NCBI RefSeq assembly: GCF_027213715.1
Contig: NZ_JAPWGM010000001.1
Location: forward strand, 1,054,001 to 1,118,000
DNA length: 64,000 bases
Direction of reading: 5' to 3'
Origin: Pedobacter punctiformis
GTDB lineage: Bacteria; Bacteroidota; Bacteroidia; Sphingobacteriales; Sphingobacteriaceae
Shown: piece after piece, positions 51,876 to 60,780 of the stretch
Numbering within the stretch: the stretch's first letter is position 1
Layout of the letters: the number at the start of each line of letters is the position of its first letter
The notes under the pieces: model-generated
Seen by the model: the letters and a program-made list of their open reading frames with translations, nothing else
Database searches by the model: none
Told to the model about the DNA's origin: nothing
Translations under genes and position numbers: made by a program

Positions 51876-53183
51876 CTAGTCTTCTATTTTAGAGTGATGT
51901 TTGGTGTCTTTCATTGTGCTATATAAAATCAATGAAATTAATACACAAAAACTAACATAGATGTAAAAGTAATTTTCGTGACCAATGTTTTTAAACCAGA
52001 GGGCTAAATATTCTGCTGTTCCTCCAAAAATTGCAACGGTTAAAGCATAAGGAAGCCCAACACCCAATGCCCTGATGTGTGCCGGAAATAATTCTGCTTT
52101 AACTACAGCATTAATACTAGTATAACCACTTACAATAATTAAAGCGCCAACCATTAAAAGAAAAATAAGCGTAGTGCTTGTCGCAAAAGTTAAGGTAATT
52201 AAAATAGGATAAGTACAAAGAGTACCTAAAATACCAAAACCAATCAGTAAGGGTTTGCGTCCGATTTTATCAGACAGTAAGCCAAACAAAGGCTGTAAAA
52301 AGGCAAACACCAAAAGCGAAACAAAGGATAAGATGGTCGATTTCTCTTTGGTTAAATGCACCGTATTTACTAAAAATTTCTGCATGTAAGTACTGAAAGT
52401 ATAGAATGCAATTGTGCCACCGAGCGTAAGTCCAACCACGGTTAAAACTTCTTTAGGATAGTCTAATAGTGCCGCTATTCCTCCTTTTTGGGCTTTTTCA
52501 CTGGTCGATTTGAAAGCGGAGGTTTCATTAATGTGCCTGCGTAAATACAAAGCAGTAAAAGATAAAATTGCACCAATAAAAAATGGAATTCTCCATCCCC
52601 AGGCATGTAATTCAGCAGAGGTTAATAGCCAGTTTTGTAAAATCAGCTGGATGCCCAGGGCCAATAATTGCCCGCCAATTAAAGTAACATATTGAAAACT
52701 TGAGTAAAAACCACGATGCTTTTTCGTGGCCATTTCACTTAAATAAGTCGCTGATGTTCCATATTCACCACCTGTGCTTAAACCCTGAATAAGCCTTGCG
52801 AAAAGTAATAACAGGGGTGCCGCTACGCCGATTTGATTATAACCGGGTGCTAAACCAATCATCAGGGAGCCAATGGCCATAATAAAAACCGAAAGTGTCA
52901 TTGATTTTTTCCTTCCGTATTTATCTGCAATACTGCCAAATAACCAGCCTCCAATGGGGCGCATTAAAAAGCCAACGGCAAAAATTCCGGCGGTGCCTAA
53001 AAGCTGTGCTGTTGGATTGCTGTTGGGAAAGAAAATAGGAGAAAAGTATAAGGCAAATGCCGAATAGGTATACCAATCATACCACTCCACCAGATTACCT
53101 ATAGATCCGCCAAAAATAGATTTTAGCCTGTGTTCAACATCTTTAATCTCATCTTTTTGTAAAGTATCAGCAGTTTTATGCAT
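51876..53183 (-). CDS. MFS transporter, MHS family, second copy
   Basis: The 435-residue protein has 12 predicted helices. Family motifs are GNLVEWYDWYTYSAFALYF (about 32-50), GSIADKYGRKKSMTL (about 89-103), RLIQGLSTGGEYGTSATYLS (about 136-155) and RRHINETSAF. It is shorter than the MHS protein at 49326 because it lacks the large loop between helices 8 and 9. The group contains alpha-ketoglutarate permease KgtP and ProP, but the exact substrate cannot be read. A perfect TATATTTG box on the minus strand at 53251-53244 precedes it by about 60 bases. Confidence 0.88.
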   Translation of the reverse strand: MHKTADTLQKDEIKDVEHRLKSIFGGSIGNLVEWYDWYTYSAFALYFSPIFFPNSNPTAQLLGTAGIFAVGFLMRPIGGWLFGSIADKYGRKKSMTLSVFIMAIGSLMIGLAPGYNQIGVAAPLLLLFARLIQGLSTGGEYGTSATYLSEMATKKHRGFYSSFQYVTLIGGQLLALGIQLILQNWLLTSAELHAWGWRIPFFIGAILSFTALYLRRHINETSAFKSTSEKAQKGGIAALLDYPKEVLTVVGLTLGGTIAFYTFSTYMQKFLVNTVHLTKEKSTILSFVSLLVFAFLQPLFGLLSDKIGRKPLLIGFGILGTLCTYPILITLTFATSTTLIFLLMVGALIIVSGYTSINAVVKAELFPAHIRALGVGLPYALTVAIFGGTAEYLALWFKNIGHENYFYIYVSFCVLISLILYSTMKDTKHHSKIED

Positions 53184-53243
53184 ACAGCGAAAGTTTTACC
53201 CGGAATGGCTTAAATTAAATTTATGGCTTGGTTAGAAACAGAA

Positions 53244-53251
53244 CAAATATA
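53244..53251 (-). promoter_or_regulatory. -7 box of the second MHS transporter gene
   Basis: TATATTTG on the minus strand matches TAnnTTTG exactly and lies about 60 bases before the ATG at 53183. No strong -33 element is visible. Confidence 0.5.
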
Positions 53252-53302
53252 GCTTATTTGTGTTTTAATCCTGTCCGTTTACTGATCTAAGTATATTTCC
53301 TT

Positions 53303-54034
53303 ATGAAAGATAATTTTTCTACGCAGGCAGCAGAATATGCGCAATTCAGACCTACTTATCCACCTGAACTCTATGATTTTCTCTTATCACTAATTAAAGA
53401 AAAGAATAATGTCTGGGATTGCGCAACTGGAAACGGACAGGTTGCCCGTGAACTGGCGAAGCATTTTAAGCAGGTTTTTGGAACGGATATCAGCGAAAAT
53501 CAACTTAAAAATGCAGCTAAAGCTGAAAATATTTCTTACCTGATCGAACCTTCTGAACGCAGTTCTTTTGCAAATCATATTTTTGATTTAATTACGGTTG
53601 CCCAGGCCATCCATTGGTTTCAGTTTGATGCTTTTTACCTGGAAGTTAAACGTACTCTAAAACCCGAGGGCATTTTTGCGGCAATTGGTTATGGTATCAT
53701 GCAGATTGATCAAAAAGTAGATGTTGTTATCCACAAACTTTACGAGGATATTTTAGGGAAGTACTGGGATGAAGAACGCAAATATATTGAAGAAGGATAT
53801 CAAACTATTCCTTTCCCTTTTGAAGAGATTGCCACCCCCCATTTTTCCATTAAAACCACCTGGAATTTTGATCAGCTGATCGGCTACTTAAATACCTGGT
53901 CAGCTTTGCAGCATTACAAAAAAGCGAATGATAAAAACCCAATAGAATTTGTTTTTACAGAACTAAAAGAAGCCTGGGGAGACGATGCTTTGAAAGACAT
54001 CACCTTCCCTATTTTACTAAGAGTGGGGCGTTAA
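53303..54034 (+). CDS. Class I SAM-dependent methyltransferase
   Basis: The 243-residue soluble protein has a Rossmann methyltransferase domain. Motif I is VWDCATGNGQVARELAKHF (about 38-56), followed by VFGTDISENQLKNAA and the acidic motif IV region FDLITVAQAIHWFQFDAFY. It belongs to the Methyltransf_11 small-molecule group, and yeast Trm/Coq-like or trans-aconitate methyltransferases are distant relatives. The substrate is unknown. It is a single-gene unit, convergent with hisS, with no terminator evident in the 94-base spacer. Confidence 0.85.
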   Translation: MKDNFSTQAAEYAQFRPTYPPELYDFLLSLIKEKNNVWDCATGNGQVARELAKHFKQVFGTDISENQLKNAAKAENISYLIEPSERSSFANHIFDLITVAQAIHWFQFDAFYLEVKRTLKPEGIFAAIGYGIMQIDQKVDVVIHKLYEDILGKYWDEERKYIEEGYQTIPFPFEEIATPHFSIKTTWNFDQLIGYLNTWSALQHYKKANDKNPIEFVFTELKEAWGDDALKDITFPILLRVGR

Positions 54035-54128
54035 CTTTAATCGGGAAAATAGAAAGAATTTTACAGCTCAGGTTTCTGTCAGATCCATTAAGATTGCTTC
54101 GTACCTCACAAGGAGGAAATCATTTTCT

Positions 54129-55913
54129 TTACTTCAGCAAATCCAGAATACTTAAAGTGGTTAATTTTTTCTGCTCCCCGCTTTGCATATCTTTCAACGT
54201 AAGTTCTCCGCTTGCAATTTCATCACCTCCGATTAAAATCACGTAAGGAATTTTTTTAGCGTCAGCATAAGCCATTTGTTTTTTCAGCTTTGCTGCAGTT
54301 GGATATAACTCAGCAGGAATCCCTGCCGTTCTAAGTTGCTGCAGAATGGGTAAAGCATATTTTTCTGCCTCCGCATCGAAATTGCTGATGAGTACTTTCG
54401 TACCTATTTCGGCTGACGAAGGGAAAAGATTAAGTTCTTCTAAAACGTCATAAATACGATCTGCTCCGAAAGAAACACCCACGCCAGTTAAATCTTTAAG
54501 CCCAAACATGCCTGTTAAGTCATCATAGCGACCGCCACCACCAATACTGCCCATGGCAACTTCGTTGGTTTTAACCTCAAAAATGCAGCCTGTATAATAA
54601 TTTAAGCCGCGTGCTAAGGTAATGTCTAATTCTAATTTGGCGGTAAGTGGCAAAGCGTAAGCAATAAGGCTGTCGACATATTCAAAAACCTGTTCAATTT
54701 CTGCAATACCTTTTAAACCAGTTTCAGAATTTGCCAAAACAGCTTTTAAACTGGCGAGTTTTTCCTCGTTTGTTCCTTGTAATAAAATTACCGGACGAAG
54801 TTTTTCTAAATCTGCTTCTGTAAAACCGCGTTCTAATAATTCTTTACACACGCCATCTAACCCGATTTTATCAAGTTTATCAATGGCAACCGTCATATCA
54901 ATGATTAAATCAGGTTTGCCTATAATCTCGGCAATGCCTGATAGAATTTTTCTATTATTTATTTTAACAACAAAATCCTTCAAGCCCAATTTGCTTAAAG
55001 CTTCATCATAAATCAGGATAAATTCGGCTTCATTTAATAAACTTTCAGAACCTACCACATCAACATCACATTGATAAAATTCCCGGTATCGGCCTTTTTG
55101 TGGCCTGTCTGCACGCCAAACCGGCTGTACCTGAAAACGTTTAAAAGGTAAGGTTATATCGTTTTGGTGCATTACTACGTAACGGGCAAAAGGTACTGTT
55201 AAATCATAACGTAATGCTTTTTTAGACAAACTTGGAGTCAATTCTTTTGCGCTGATAGATTTTCTCGCCTTAACTTCTTCATCAAGAATCTTTTTTAATG
55301 TTGAACTTCTATTAATTATATAATAGAACCCGAGGTAGATTTCTTCATAACGGAAGTTACGATCAGAAATCTCAGAATAATAAGCTAGTCTATTAATAAA
55401 CGGTTTGAATTTTAAGCTTTTGGTTCCTTTACTCAAAAGATATTTAACAAAGATGTTCTTAATCTCAAAGAAATAATTGGTTCTTTTTATTTTTGTATGG
55501 AAAAGACTAGATGACAATTTTGATAATAAAAGGTCTTTTTGGTAGAGCAGACTTGTATTTTTCAATATTGGAATAAAATCAATAAGCTGCTTTGCAAAAT
55601 CATCTGCAATAAGTAAAAAATCTTTACGTGTGTCCTCTTTAACAAGGATGGAATCTAATTTCGGCAAGATTTTTTTGTTTAAATCACTTGTATATTCACC
55701 TGATTCTAATATCTTAAAAATCAGCTTGTCACCCTCTTCCCCATACTTCCCCATTAAGGTATCACTATTTTCCATACTTGGTGTTTGGATTTCTGCATAA
55801 CCATATTTTTTGAAAACCGTTTTAATGGTATCATAAATAAAGTTGCGTTTAACCATTTCAACCGGAGAAAAATCGCGGGTACCTTTTGCTAACGAGGGTT
55901 TAATAACTGACAT
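54129..55913 (-). CDS. hisS: Histidyl-tRNA synthetase with large insertion
   Basis: The 594-residue class II synthetase attaches histidine to its tRNA. Motif 1 region PSLAKGTRDFSP (6-17), motif 2 PVWRADRPQKGRYREFYQCD, His-A ARGLNYYTGCIFEV, His-B GGGGRYDDLTG and motif 3 GVGVSFGADRIYDVL are all intact, as is the C-terminal anticodon-binding domain. Between GEYTSDLNKKIL (about 72-83) and KALRYDLTVPFARYV (about 232) there are roughly 150 residues where relatives such as Bacteroides have about 25. Without 127 of them the chain would be 467 residues, the normal size. The frame is open throughout and the enzyme is expected to work. TACTTTTG just before the ATG gives a nearly leaderless mRNA. Confidence 0.95.
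   Translation of the reverse strand: MSVIKPSLAKGTRDFSPVEMVKRNFIYDTIKTVFKKYGYAEIQTPSMENSDTLMGKYGEEGDKLIFKILESGEYTSDLNKKILPKLDSILVKEDTRKDFLLIADDFAKQLIDFIPILKNTSLLYQKDLLLSKLSSSLFHTKIKRTNYFFEIKNIFVKYLLSKGTKSLKFKPFINRLAYYSEISDRNFRYEEIYLGFYYIINRSSTLKKILDEEVKARKSISAKELTPSLSKKALRYDLTVPFARYVVMHQNDITLPFKRFQVQPVWRADRPQKGRYREFYQCDVDVVGSESLLNEAEFILIYDEALSKLGLKDFVVKINNRKILSGIAEIIGKPDLIIDMTVAIDKLDKIGLDGVCKELLERGFTEADLEKLRPVILLQGTNEEKLASLKAVLANSETGLKGIAEIEQVFEYVDSLIAYALPLTAKLELDITLARGLNYYTGCIFEVKTNEVAMGSIGGGGRYDDLTGMFGLKDLTGVGVSFGADRIYDVLEELNLFPSSAEIGTKVLISNFDAEAEKYALPILQQLRTAGIPAELYPTAAKLKKQMAYADAKKIPYVILIGGDEIASGELTLKDMQSGEQKKLTTLSILDLLK
55284..55664 (-). other. In-frame extra segment of hisS (about 127 codons)
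   Basis: This part encodes residues 84-210, a mostly helical, Lys/Ile/Leu-rich stretch with no recognised domain (for example FAKQLIDFIPIL, YFFEIKNIFVKYLL). KKIL occurs at both edges (80-83 and 207-210), but the DNA there differs at several positions, so this is not a clean target duplication. Two 60-base lines inside count 13/60 and 17/60 G+C, against 28/60 in one line of the catalytic core. No intein end residues (Cys/Ser start, His-Asn end) are present. Confidence 0.75.
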
Positions 55914-55918
55914 AGCCG

Positions 55919-55926
55919 CAAAAGTA
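55919..55926 (-). promoter_or_regulatory. -7 box of hisS
   Basis: TACTTTTG on the minus strand matches TAnnTTTG exactly and ends 5 bases before the hisS ATG, implying a leaderless or nearly leaderless message. Confidence 0.6.
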
Positions 55927-56000
55927 CAAAAATGTAAGGTTTATTAATAACGGCTGATAAAGAGTTTTATAAAGTGCGATAACCTTAAATATATGATTGT

Positions 56001-56051
56001 GCTGAGGCAAGAAGCATATTTGCGTTAGTCAGGGATGCTTCTTGCCGCAGC
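56001..56051. repeat. Strong 17-bp inverted repeat between hisS and fumC
   Basis: Arms of 17 bases (56001-56017 and 56035-56051, containing GGCAAGAAGCAT and ATGCTTCTTGCC) pair with a single mismatch around a 17-base loop. The genes on both sides are transcribed away from it, so it is not a terminator for either. It may be a dispersed palindromic repeat (REP-like). Confidence 0.7.
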
Positions 56052-56110
56052 AGGGCAGGAATCGTTAAAAACACTTTTATCATCTATATCTAAATATCTA
56101 ATATAATACC

Positions 56111-56139
56111 TTGGTTTAATGGCAAAAAAACTAAATTTG
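56111..56139 (+). promoter_or_regulatory. fumC promoter
   Basis: TAAATTTG at 56132-56139 is a perfect -7 box. TTGG at 56111-56114, 17 bases upstream, fits the -33 element. Transcription would start near 56146, giving a leader of about 16 bases. Confidence 0.75.
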
Positions 56140-56161
56140 CGATAACAAAATCAAAATTATA

Positions 56162-57559
56162 ATGAGTTTCAGAATAGAACACGATACCATGGGCGAGGTG
56201 CAGGTGCCTGCGGATAAATACTGGGGTGCACAAACCGAACGCTCACGCAACAACTTCAAAATTGGCCCGGAAGGTTCAATGCCAAAAGAAATTATACATG
56301 CTTTTGGTTATCTTAAAAAAGCTGCGGCATTAGCCAATACTGAATTAGGCGTTTTAGCTGTAGAAAAAGCAGATTTGATTGCTAAAGCTTGTGATGAAAT
56401 TATTGCAGGCCAGTTAGATGACCAGTTCCCATTGGTGATTTGGCAAACTGGTTCGGGTACGCAAAGCAATATGAATGGTAACGAAGTAATTGCTAATCGT
56501 GCGCACGTAATTAATGGTGGTCAGCTTTCTGATGATAAAAAAGTACTTCACCCAAATGATGATGTAAATAAATCGCAGTCATCAAACGATACTTACCCAA
56601 CGGCGATGCACATTGCGGCATACAAACTTACGGTTGAAAACACAATTCCTGGTTTAGAGAAACTGAGAAATACTTTAGCTAAAAAGGTTGAAGAATTTAG
56701 CAGCATAGTTAAAACCGGTCGTACCCACTTTATGGATGCAACTCCGCTTACTTTAGGACAGGAGTTTTCTGGTTATGTACAACAAATTGATAACAGCATC
56801 AGGGCAATAAAAAATGCTTTGGTTATGGTTGCCGAACTTGCTTTGGGCGGTACCGCCGTGGGTACAGGTTTAAATACCCCAAAAGGTTATGATGTTTTAG
56901 TCGCTAAAAAAATTGCTGATTTAACGGGATTACCTTTTGTTACGGCTCCGAATAAATTTGAGGCTTTGGCAGCGCATGATGCAATGGTTGAATTATCGGG
57001 TGCATTAAAACGTACGGCTGTTTCTTTAATGAAAGTTGCTAATGATGTGCGGATGTTAAGTTCAGGTCCACGTTGTGGAATTGGCGAAATTGTAATTCCT
57101 GATAACGAACCGGGATCTTCAATTATGCCAGGCAAAGTTAATCCAACACAACCAGAAGCTTTAACAATGGTATGCGCTCAGGTTATGGGTAATGATGTTG
57201 CCGTTTCAATTGGTGGTGCAACAGGTCATTTTGAACTGAACGTTTTTAAACCTTTAATTGCAGCTAACGTTTTACAATCTGCCCGTTTAATTGGCGATGC
57301 CTGCGTTTCTTTCAATGATAAGTGTGCGGAAGGAATTACTGCAAACGAGCCTGAAATTCAGAAACATTTACAAAACTCTTTAATGCTGGTTACGGCTTTA
57401 AACCCTCATGTGGGTTACGAAAATGCTGCTAAAATTGCCAAAAAAGCACATAAAGAAAATAAAACCTTAAAAGCAGCTGCTGTTGAGCTTGGTTTATTAA
57501 CCAACGAACAGTTTGATGAATGGGTTAGACCAGAAGATATGGTTGGAAGCTTAAAATAA
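56162..57559 (+). CDS. fumC: Class II fumarate hydratase
   Basis: The 465-residue enzyme of the fumarase/aspartase family interconverts fumarate and malate in the TCA cycle. The signature [16 protein letters not shown] is near residues 319-334. Earlier conserved blocks are [15 protein letters not shown] (about 21), [19 protein letters not shown] (about 97-115, substrate binding) and [17 protein letters not shown] (about 184-200, with catalytic His). The length and C-terminal [18 protein letters not shown] are typical. A good promoter precedes it and a terminator hairpin follows. Confidence 0.97.
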   Translation: MSFRIEHDTMGEVQVPADKYWGAQTERSRNNFKIGPEGSMPKEIIHAFGYLKKAAALANTELGVLAVEKADLIAKACDEIIAGQLDDQFPLVIWQTGSGTQSNMNGNEVIANRAHVINGGQLSDDKKVLHPNDDVNKSQSSNDTYPTAMHIAAYKLTVENTIPGLEKLRNTLAKKVEEFSSIVKTGRTHFMDATPLTLGQEFSGYVQQIDNSIRAIKNALVMVAELALGGTAVGTGLNTPKGYDVLVAKKIADLTGLPFVTAPNKFEALAAHDAMVELSGALKRTAVSLMKVANDVRMLSSGPRCGIGEIVIPDNEPGSSIMPGKVNPTQPEALTMVCAQVMGNDVAVSIGGATGHFELNVFKPLIAANVLQSARLIGDACVSFNDKCAEGITANEPEIQKHLQNSLMLVTALNPHVGYENAAKIAKKAHKENKTLKAAAVELGLLTNEQFDEWVRPEDMVGSLK

Positions 57560-57602
57560 TTTTAGAAAACAAAACCAATCTTTAAGCTGCAATAAATAAT
57601 AA

Positions 57603-57630
57603 AACCCCAAGGTTTAAAAGTCTTGGGGTT
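57603..57630 (+). terminator. Terminator-like hairpin after fumC
   Basis: AACCCCAAG and CTTGGGGTT form a 9-base stem with a 10-base loop, 44 bases after the fumC stop. The T run is weak on the plus strand (ATACAGTTTT) and better on the minus strand (GGTTTTATT). Confidence 0.7.
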
Positions 57631-57692
57631 ATACAGTTTTAGGTTCCTTTTAAAAATGAGGACATTAAAAATTCAAATTTATTCAAATCACC

Positions 57693-58211
57693 ATGCATAA
57701 TGTTAATCCGGGCTTAAGGCTTTTTCATATTTTCCTCATCGCCTTTTTCGGTTTACTTGTTGCGGGCTGTTCCTTTAGTCCTAATATTCAGGGAAAAGGT
57801 GAGGTTTTTATGCAGGGTGTTTGGAATGAAGATTCTGTTGCTTTTAGTAATAAATTAACCAATTATACCCAGCATCATTTCAAGTTTACCTGTGATTCTT
57901 TCTATGTAGATTTAACCACCCACAGCAAAGTTAATTTTTACGAAGATTCCTGTTATAATAATGGGGTTTGGAAAGAATATGCTAAAGGCGTTTATGCTGT
58001 TCGCAGCGATACTTTATTTCTTGGAGGAACTTTTACACATGCCAACTACAAACAAAAAATATCAGGTTGCTACCGCATTGGCCGGTACGACAAAAACTTC
58101 CTGATTAAAAAATCTTCTGCAAATACATTGTTACTCCAGAGTTTAAGTGATCAGCGTGAAACAACTTTAACTTTGAAAGAAAAAATTACCTGCATACAAA
58201 AAGAATTATAA
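57693..58211 (+). CDS. Hypothetical lipoprotein upstream of S1/P1 nuclease
   Basis: The 172-residue protein has a lipoprotein signal (FFGLLVAGC, Cys26). The mature part is a beta-rich domain with repeated GVW/GVY turns (FMQGVWNEDSVAF, NNGVWKEYAKGVYAVRSDTL, GGTFTHANYKQKISGCYRIG), resembling small lipocalin-like or calycin-type lipoproteins. I do not recognise a named family. It is two bases before the S1/P1 nuclease gene, so the two are co-transcribed. The fumC terminator separates it from fumC. Confidence 0.75.
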   Translation: MHNVNPGLRLFHIFLIAFFGLLVAGCSFSPNIQGKGEVFMQGVWNEDSVAFSNKLTNYTQHHFKFTCDSFYVDLTTHSKVNFYEDSCYNNGVWKEYAKGVYAVRSDTLFLGGTFTHANYKQKISGCYRIGRYDKNFLIKKSSANTLLLQSLSDQRETTLTLKEKITCIQKEL

Positions 58212-58213
58212 AA

Positions 58214-59020
58214 ATGATATTTACATCCATTCAAAAGAAATTATTAACCGGTTTTGTGCTGGTTTCATTAGCGTATATGCCAATGAAGGCGAGCGCCTGG
58301 GGCATGCTTGGACACCGTATTGTGGGTGAAATTGCAGATGGCTATCTTAAAAACAGAACCCGTAAATCAATTGAGGCTATTTTGGGTGGCGAATCTCTGG
58401 GAATGTCTGCCAACTGGGGTGACTTTATAAAATCAGATTCTACCTATAACTACATGTACAACTGGCATTTTGTAAACCTGGCTGCCGGATTAACAAAAGA
58501 TGGTGCTTTTAACTATCTGGAAACTGAAAAAGCGCCGAATGTGTACAATAAAATCCCGGATTTAGTAGCCGTATTAAAAAACCCAAACAGTACACTTGAT
58601 GAAAAAAAGTTAGCCATACGCATGCTGGCGCATTTGGTAGGCGATTTACACCAGCCCATGCATACCGCACGTAAAGAGGATTTAGGTGGAAACCGGGTTT
58701 CGTTATTGTGGTTTGGAGAAAAGTCAAACCTTCATAAAGTATGGGACGAAGGTTTAATTGATTATCAGCAGTTAAGTTATACTGAATATGCAAGGGCAAT
58801 AAATCATCCTTCGGCGATACAATTGGCTAACTGGCAAAATAGCAGTTTAAAAGATGCTGTTTATGAATCTTATACCATTTGCAATAAAATTTATGATAAC
58901 ATTAAACCTGATGCAAAATTAAGCTATCGTTATAATTTTGAATGGATTGATACCCTAAATGAACAATTGCTAAAAGGCGGCGTTCGTTTGGCAAAAATTT
59001 TAAACGACATTTACGCATAA
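58214..59020 (+). CDS. S1/P1-family zinc nuclease, secreted
   Basis: The 268-residue protein has a signal peptide ending MKASA. The mature protein starts with Trp (WGMLGHRIVGEIAD), the N-terminal zinc ligand of S1/P1 nucleases. The other ligands lie in YNWHFVNLAAG, RMLAHLVGDLHQPMHTAR, EDLGGNRVSLLWF and NLHKVWDEGLI. These enzymes degrade single-stranded DNA and RNA, and 3'-nucleotides, outside the cytoplasm, probably for phosphate or nucleotide scavenging. The length is normal. Confidence 0.95.
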   Translation: MIFTSIQKKLLTGFVLVSLAYMPMKASAWGMLGHRIVGEIADGYLKNRTRKSIEAILGGESLGMSANWGDFIKSDSTYNYMYNWHFVNLAAGLTKDGAFNYLETEKAPNVYNKIPDLVAVLKNPNSTLDEKKLAIRMLAHLVGDLHQPMHTARKEDLGGNRVSLLWFGEKSNLHKVWDEGLIDYQQLSYTEYARAINHPSAIQLANWQNSSLKDAVYESYTICNKIYDNIKPDAKLSYRYNFEWIDTLNEQLLKGGVRLAKILNDIYA

Positions 59021-59044
59021 AATAAATTTAATCAATACTTTAGC

Positions 59045-59085
59045 AATGCCGTAAACCCTTAAAGTTTAAGGCATTATTTTTTTAT
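59045..59085 (+). terminator. Terminator after the S1/P1 nuclease gene
   Basis: AATGCC...GGCATT with an inner CCTTAAA-G-TTTAAGG palindrome is followed by ATTTTTTTAT, 24 bases after the stop codon. Confidence 0.75.
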
Positions 59086-59133
59086 CTTGTAGCGAATGAT
59101 CAACCATTTACGTTTATATTAAAAAACTAAAAT

Positions 59134-59577
59134 ATGATGAAGAACTTTCTATTAATCGCACTTATTTGCCTTGCATTTGGTTGTAAAAAGAAAGATATTG
59201 TTACCGGCAATGACATTACAAAATATAACTGGCCTTTGTCATCTGCTACGGTTAAGCCTGCAATGGTGGCCAATGGAATGGCTACAACCAATTACATGAC
59301 AATGCCAGGCAATTCCACTTGTTTAAATCATAACTATACCCTTTCTTTCTATGATGATGGTTTCTTTTCCGTTTCATCTAACGGTCCTCTGTGTGATATG
59401 TTTGCTTCGTCAAAAGCTACATGGGTAATTAATGGTAACGATATTAAGTTAAATAACGGAATGGGTAATGAATCTGTTGTCAAATTGAATGGCAATACCA
59501 TAACAGGTATAGACACATTCGAACAAAATGGTGTTACCTATACCGTAACTTATATCTACAAAGCAAAATCTAAATAG
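59134..59577 (+). CDS. Hypothetical lipoprotein
   Basis: The 147-residue protein has a short lipoprotein signal (LIALICLAFGC, Cys17). The beta-rich mature domain contains NHNYTLSFYDDGFFSVSS and GNDIKLNNGMGNESVVKLNG, like the lipocalin-type domains of Bacteroidota lipoproteins. The function is unknown. The phosphatase gene starts 2 bases later, so the two share a message. Confidence 0.75.
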   Translation: MMKNFLLIALICLAFGCKKKDIVTGNDITKYNWPLSSATVKPAMVANGMATTNYMTMPGNSTCLNHNYTLSFYDDGFFSVSSNGPLCDMFASSKATWVINGNDIKLNNGMGNESVVKLNGNTITGIDTFEQNGVTYTVTYIYKAKSK

Positions 59578-59579
59578 TA

Positions 59580-60014
59580 TTGAAAATTTTAATGGTTTGT
59601 TTGGGTAATATTTGCCGTTCTCCGTTAGCGGAGGGAATTATGCGACAGCTGGCTGATGAACAAAACCTAAACTGGAAAGTCGCTTCGGCCGGAACAGGAA
59701 ACTGGCATATTGGACAGGCGCCTGATCATAGAAGTATCGCAGCGGCAAAATCATTTGGCTATGACATCAGCAGGCAAAGGGCACAGCAGTTTAGCCATAA
59801 TATGTTTGGAGAGTACGACCTGATTTTAGTGATGGACAGGAACAACCTGAACGATGTTTTGCGAATGGCAAAAACTGAAGAGGAACGGGAAAAAGTGAAA
59901 CTTTTTTTAGATAACGAGGAAGTTACAGATCCTTACTGGGATAATACCTTGTTTAAGCCGGTTTGTGGGCAGGTAGAAAAAAGATGTAAGGAAATTATCA
60001 GAGCGCTTTCTTAA
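59580..60014 (+). CDS. Low-molecular-weight protein tyrosine phosphatase
   Basis: The 144-residue enzyme has the P-loop MVCLGNICRSPLAEG (5-19, Cys7-X5-Arg13) and the general-acid loop VTDPYWD (about 118-124). The start is TTG at 59580. It keeps the first beta-strand KILMV, which an ATG start at Met5 would remove, and it is two bases after the preceding stop. Family members dephosphorylate tyrosine residues, in bacteria often on exopolysaccharide kinases, but no such kinase is seen here. Confidence 0.94.
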   Translation: MKILMVCLGNICRSPLAEGIMRQLADEQNLNWKVASAGTGNWHIGQAPDHRSIAAAKSFGYDISRQRAQQFSHNMFGEYDLILVMDRNNLNDVLRMAKTEEEREKVKLFLDNEEVTDPYWDNTLFKPVCGQVEKRCKEIIRALS

Positions 60015-60048
60015 ATTTACCCCAATCATTCTCCACAAACCATATATT

Positions 60049-60780
60049 ATGAAAAAGATTCTTTCATCTTGTCTTTTAATTGCTGTTGTCATTTTATTTC
60101 AGGCCCATGTTCCTGTTAAAAAAGCAGCAAAAATTTTAGTGTTTTCAAAAACTAAAGGCTTTCGCCACAATTCTATCCCTGAAGGAATAGCTGCAATTCA
60201 AAAACTTGGTAAAGAAAATAATTTTGAAGTAGATACGACTGAAAATGCGGCCTTGTTTACAAAGTCAAACCTAAAAAAGTATGCGGCTATAGTTTTCTTA
60301 AACACAACTGGTGATGTTTTGGATAATGATCAGCAGACTGCTTTTCAAAACTACATTCATCAGGGCGGTGGTTATGTTGGGGTTCATGCGGCTACAGACA
60401 CAGAATATGGCTGGCCATGGTATGGAAAACTAGCAGGAGCCTATTTTACCAGCCATCCAAAAGTGCAGGAGGCCAAATTTATTATAAAAGATATGAATCA
60501 TCTGTCTACCAGATCTTTTAAAGATTCTGTTTGGATGCACAAAGATGAATTATACAATTTTAAAGATATAAACCCTGATATTAAAGTACTGATTACGCTG
60601 GATGAACATTCCTATACCGGTGGTCAGAATGGAGATTTCCACCCATTTAGCTGGTACCATAATTTTGAAGGCGGCAGGGCATTTTATACTTGTTTGGGCC
60701 ATACTAAAGAAACCTACAACGATGATTTATTTTTAAAACATTTATTAGGTGGCATCCAATATTCAATCGGAAAGCATTAA
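60049..60780 (+). CDS. ThuA-like domain protein, secreted
   Basis: The 243-residue protein has a signal peptide (1 to about 21). It has a class I glutamine-amidotransferase-like fold of the ThuA type (DUF1080-associated, trehalose utilisation). Features are ILVFSKTKGFRHNSIPEGI (about 30-48), YAAIVFLNTTGDVL, HQGGGYVGVHAATDTEYGWP (about 103-122), HKDELYNF and WYHNFEGGRAFYTCLGH. Such proteins are thought to act in sugar metabolism, but their reaction is not settled. It is 34 bases after the phosphatase gene. Confidence 0.9.
   Translation: MKKILSSCLLIAVVILFQAHVPVKKAAKILVFSKTKGFRHNSIPEGIAAIQKLGKENNFEVDTTENAALFTKSNLKKYAAIVFLNTTGDVLDNDQQTAFQNYIHQGGGYVGVHAATDTEYGWPWYGKLAGAYFTSHPKVQEAKFIIKDMNHLSTRSFKDSVWMHKDELYNFKDINPDIKVLITLDEHSYTGGQNGDFHPFSWYHNFEGGRAFYTCLGHTKETYNDDLFLKHLLGGIQYSIGKH

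Noticed and set aside
55284..55664. Extra segment of hisS as an intein
   Set aside because: The expected Cys/Ser at the N-terminal junction and His-Asn at the C-terminal junction are missing, and there is no splicing or homing-endonuclease motif.
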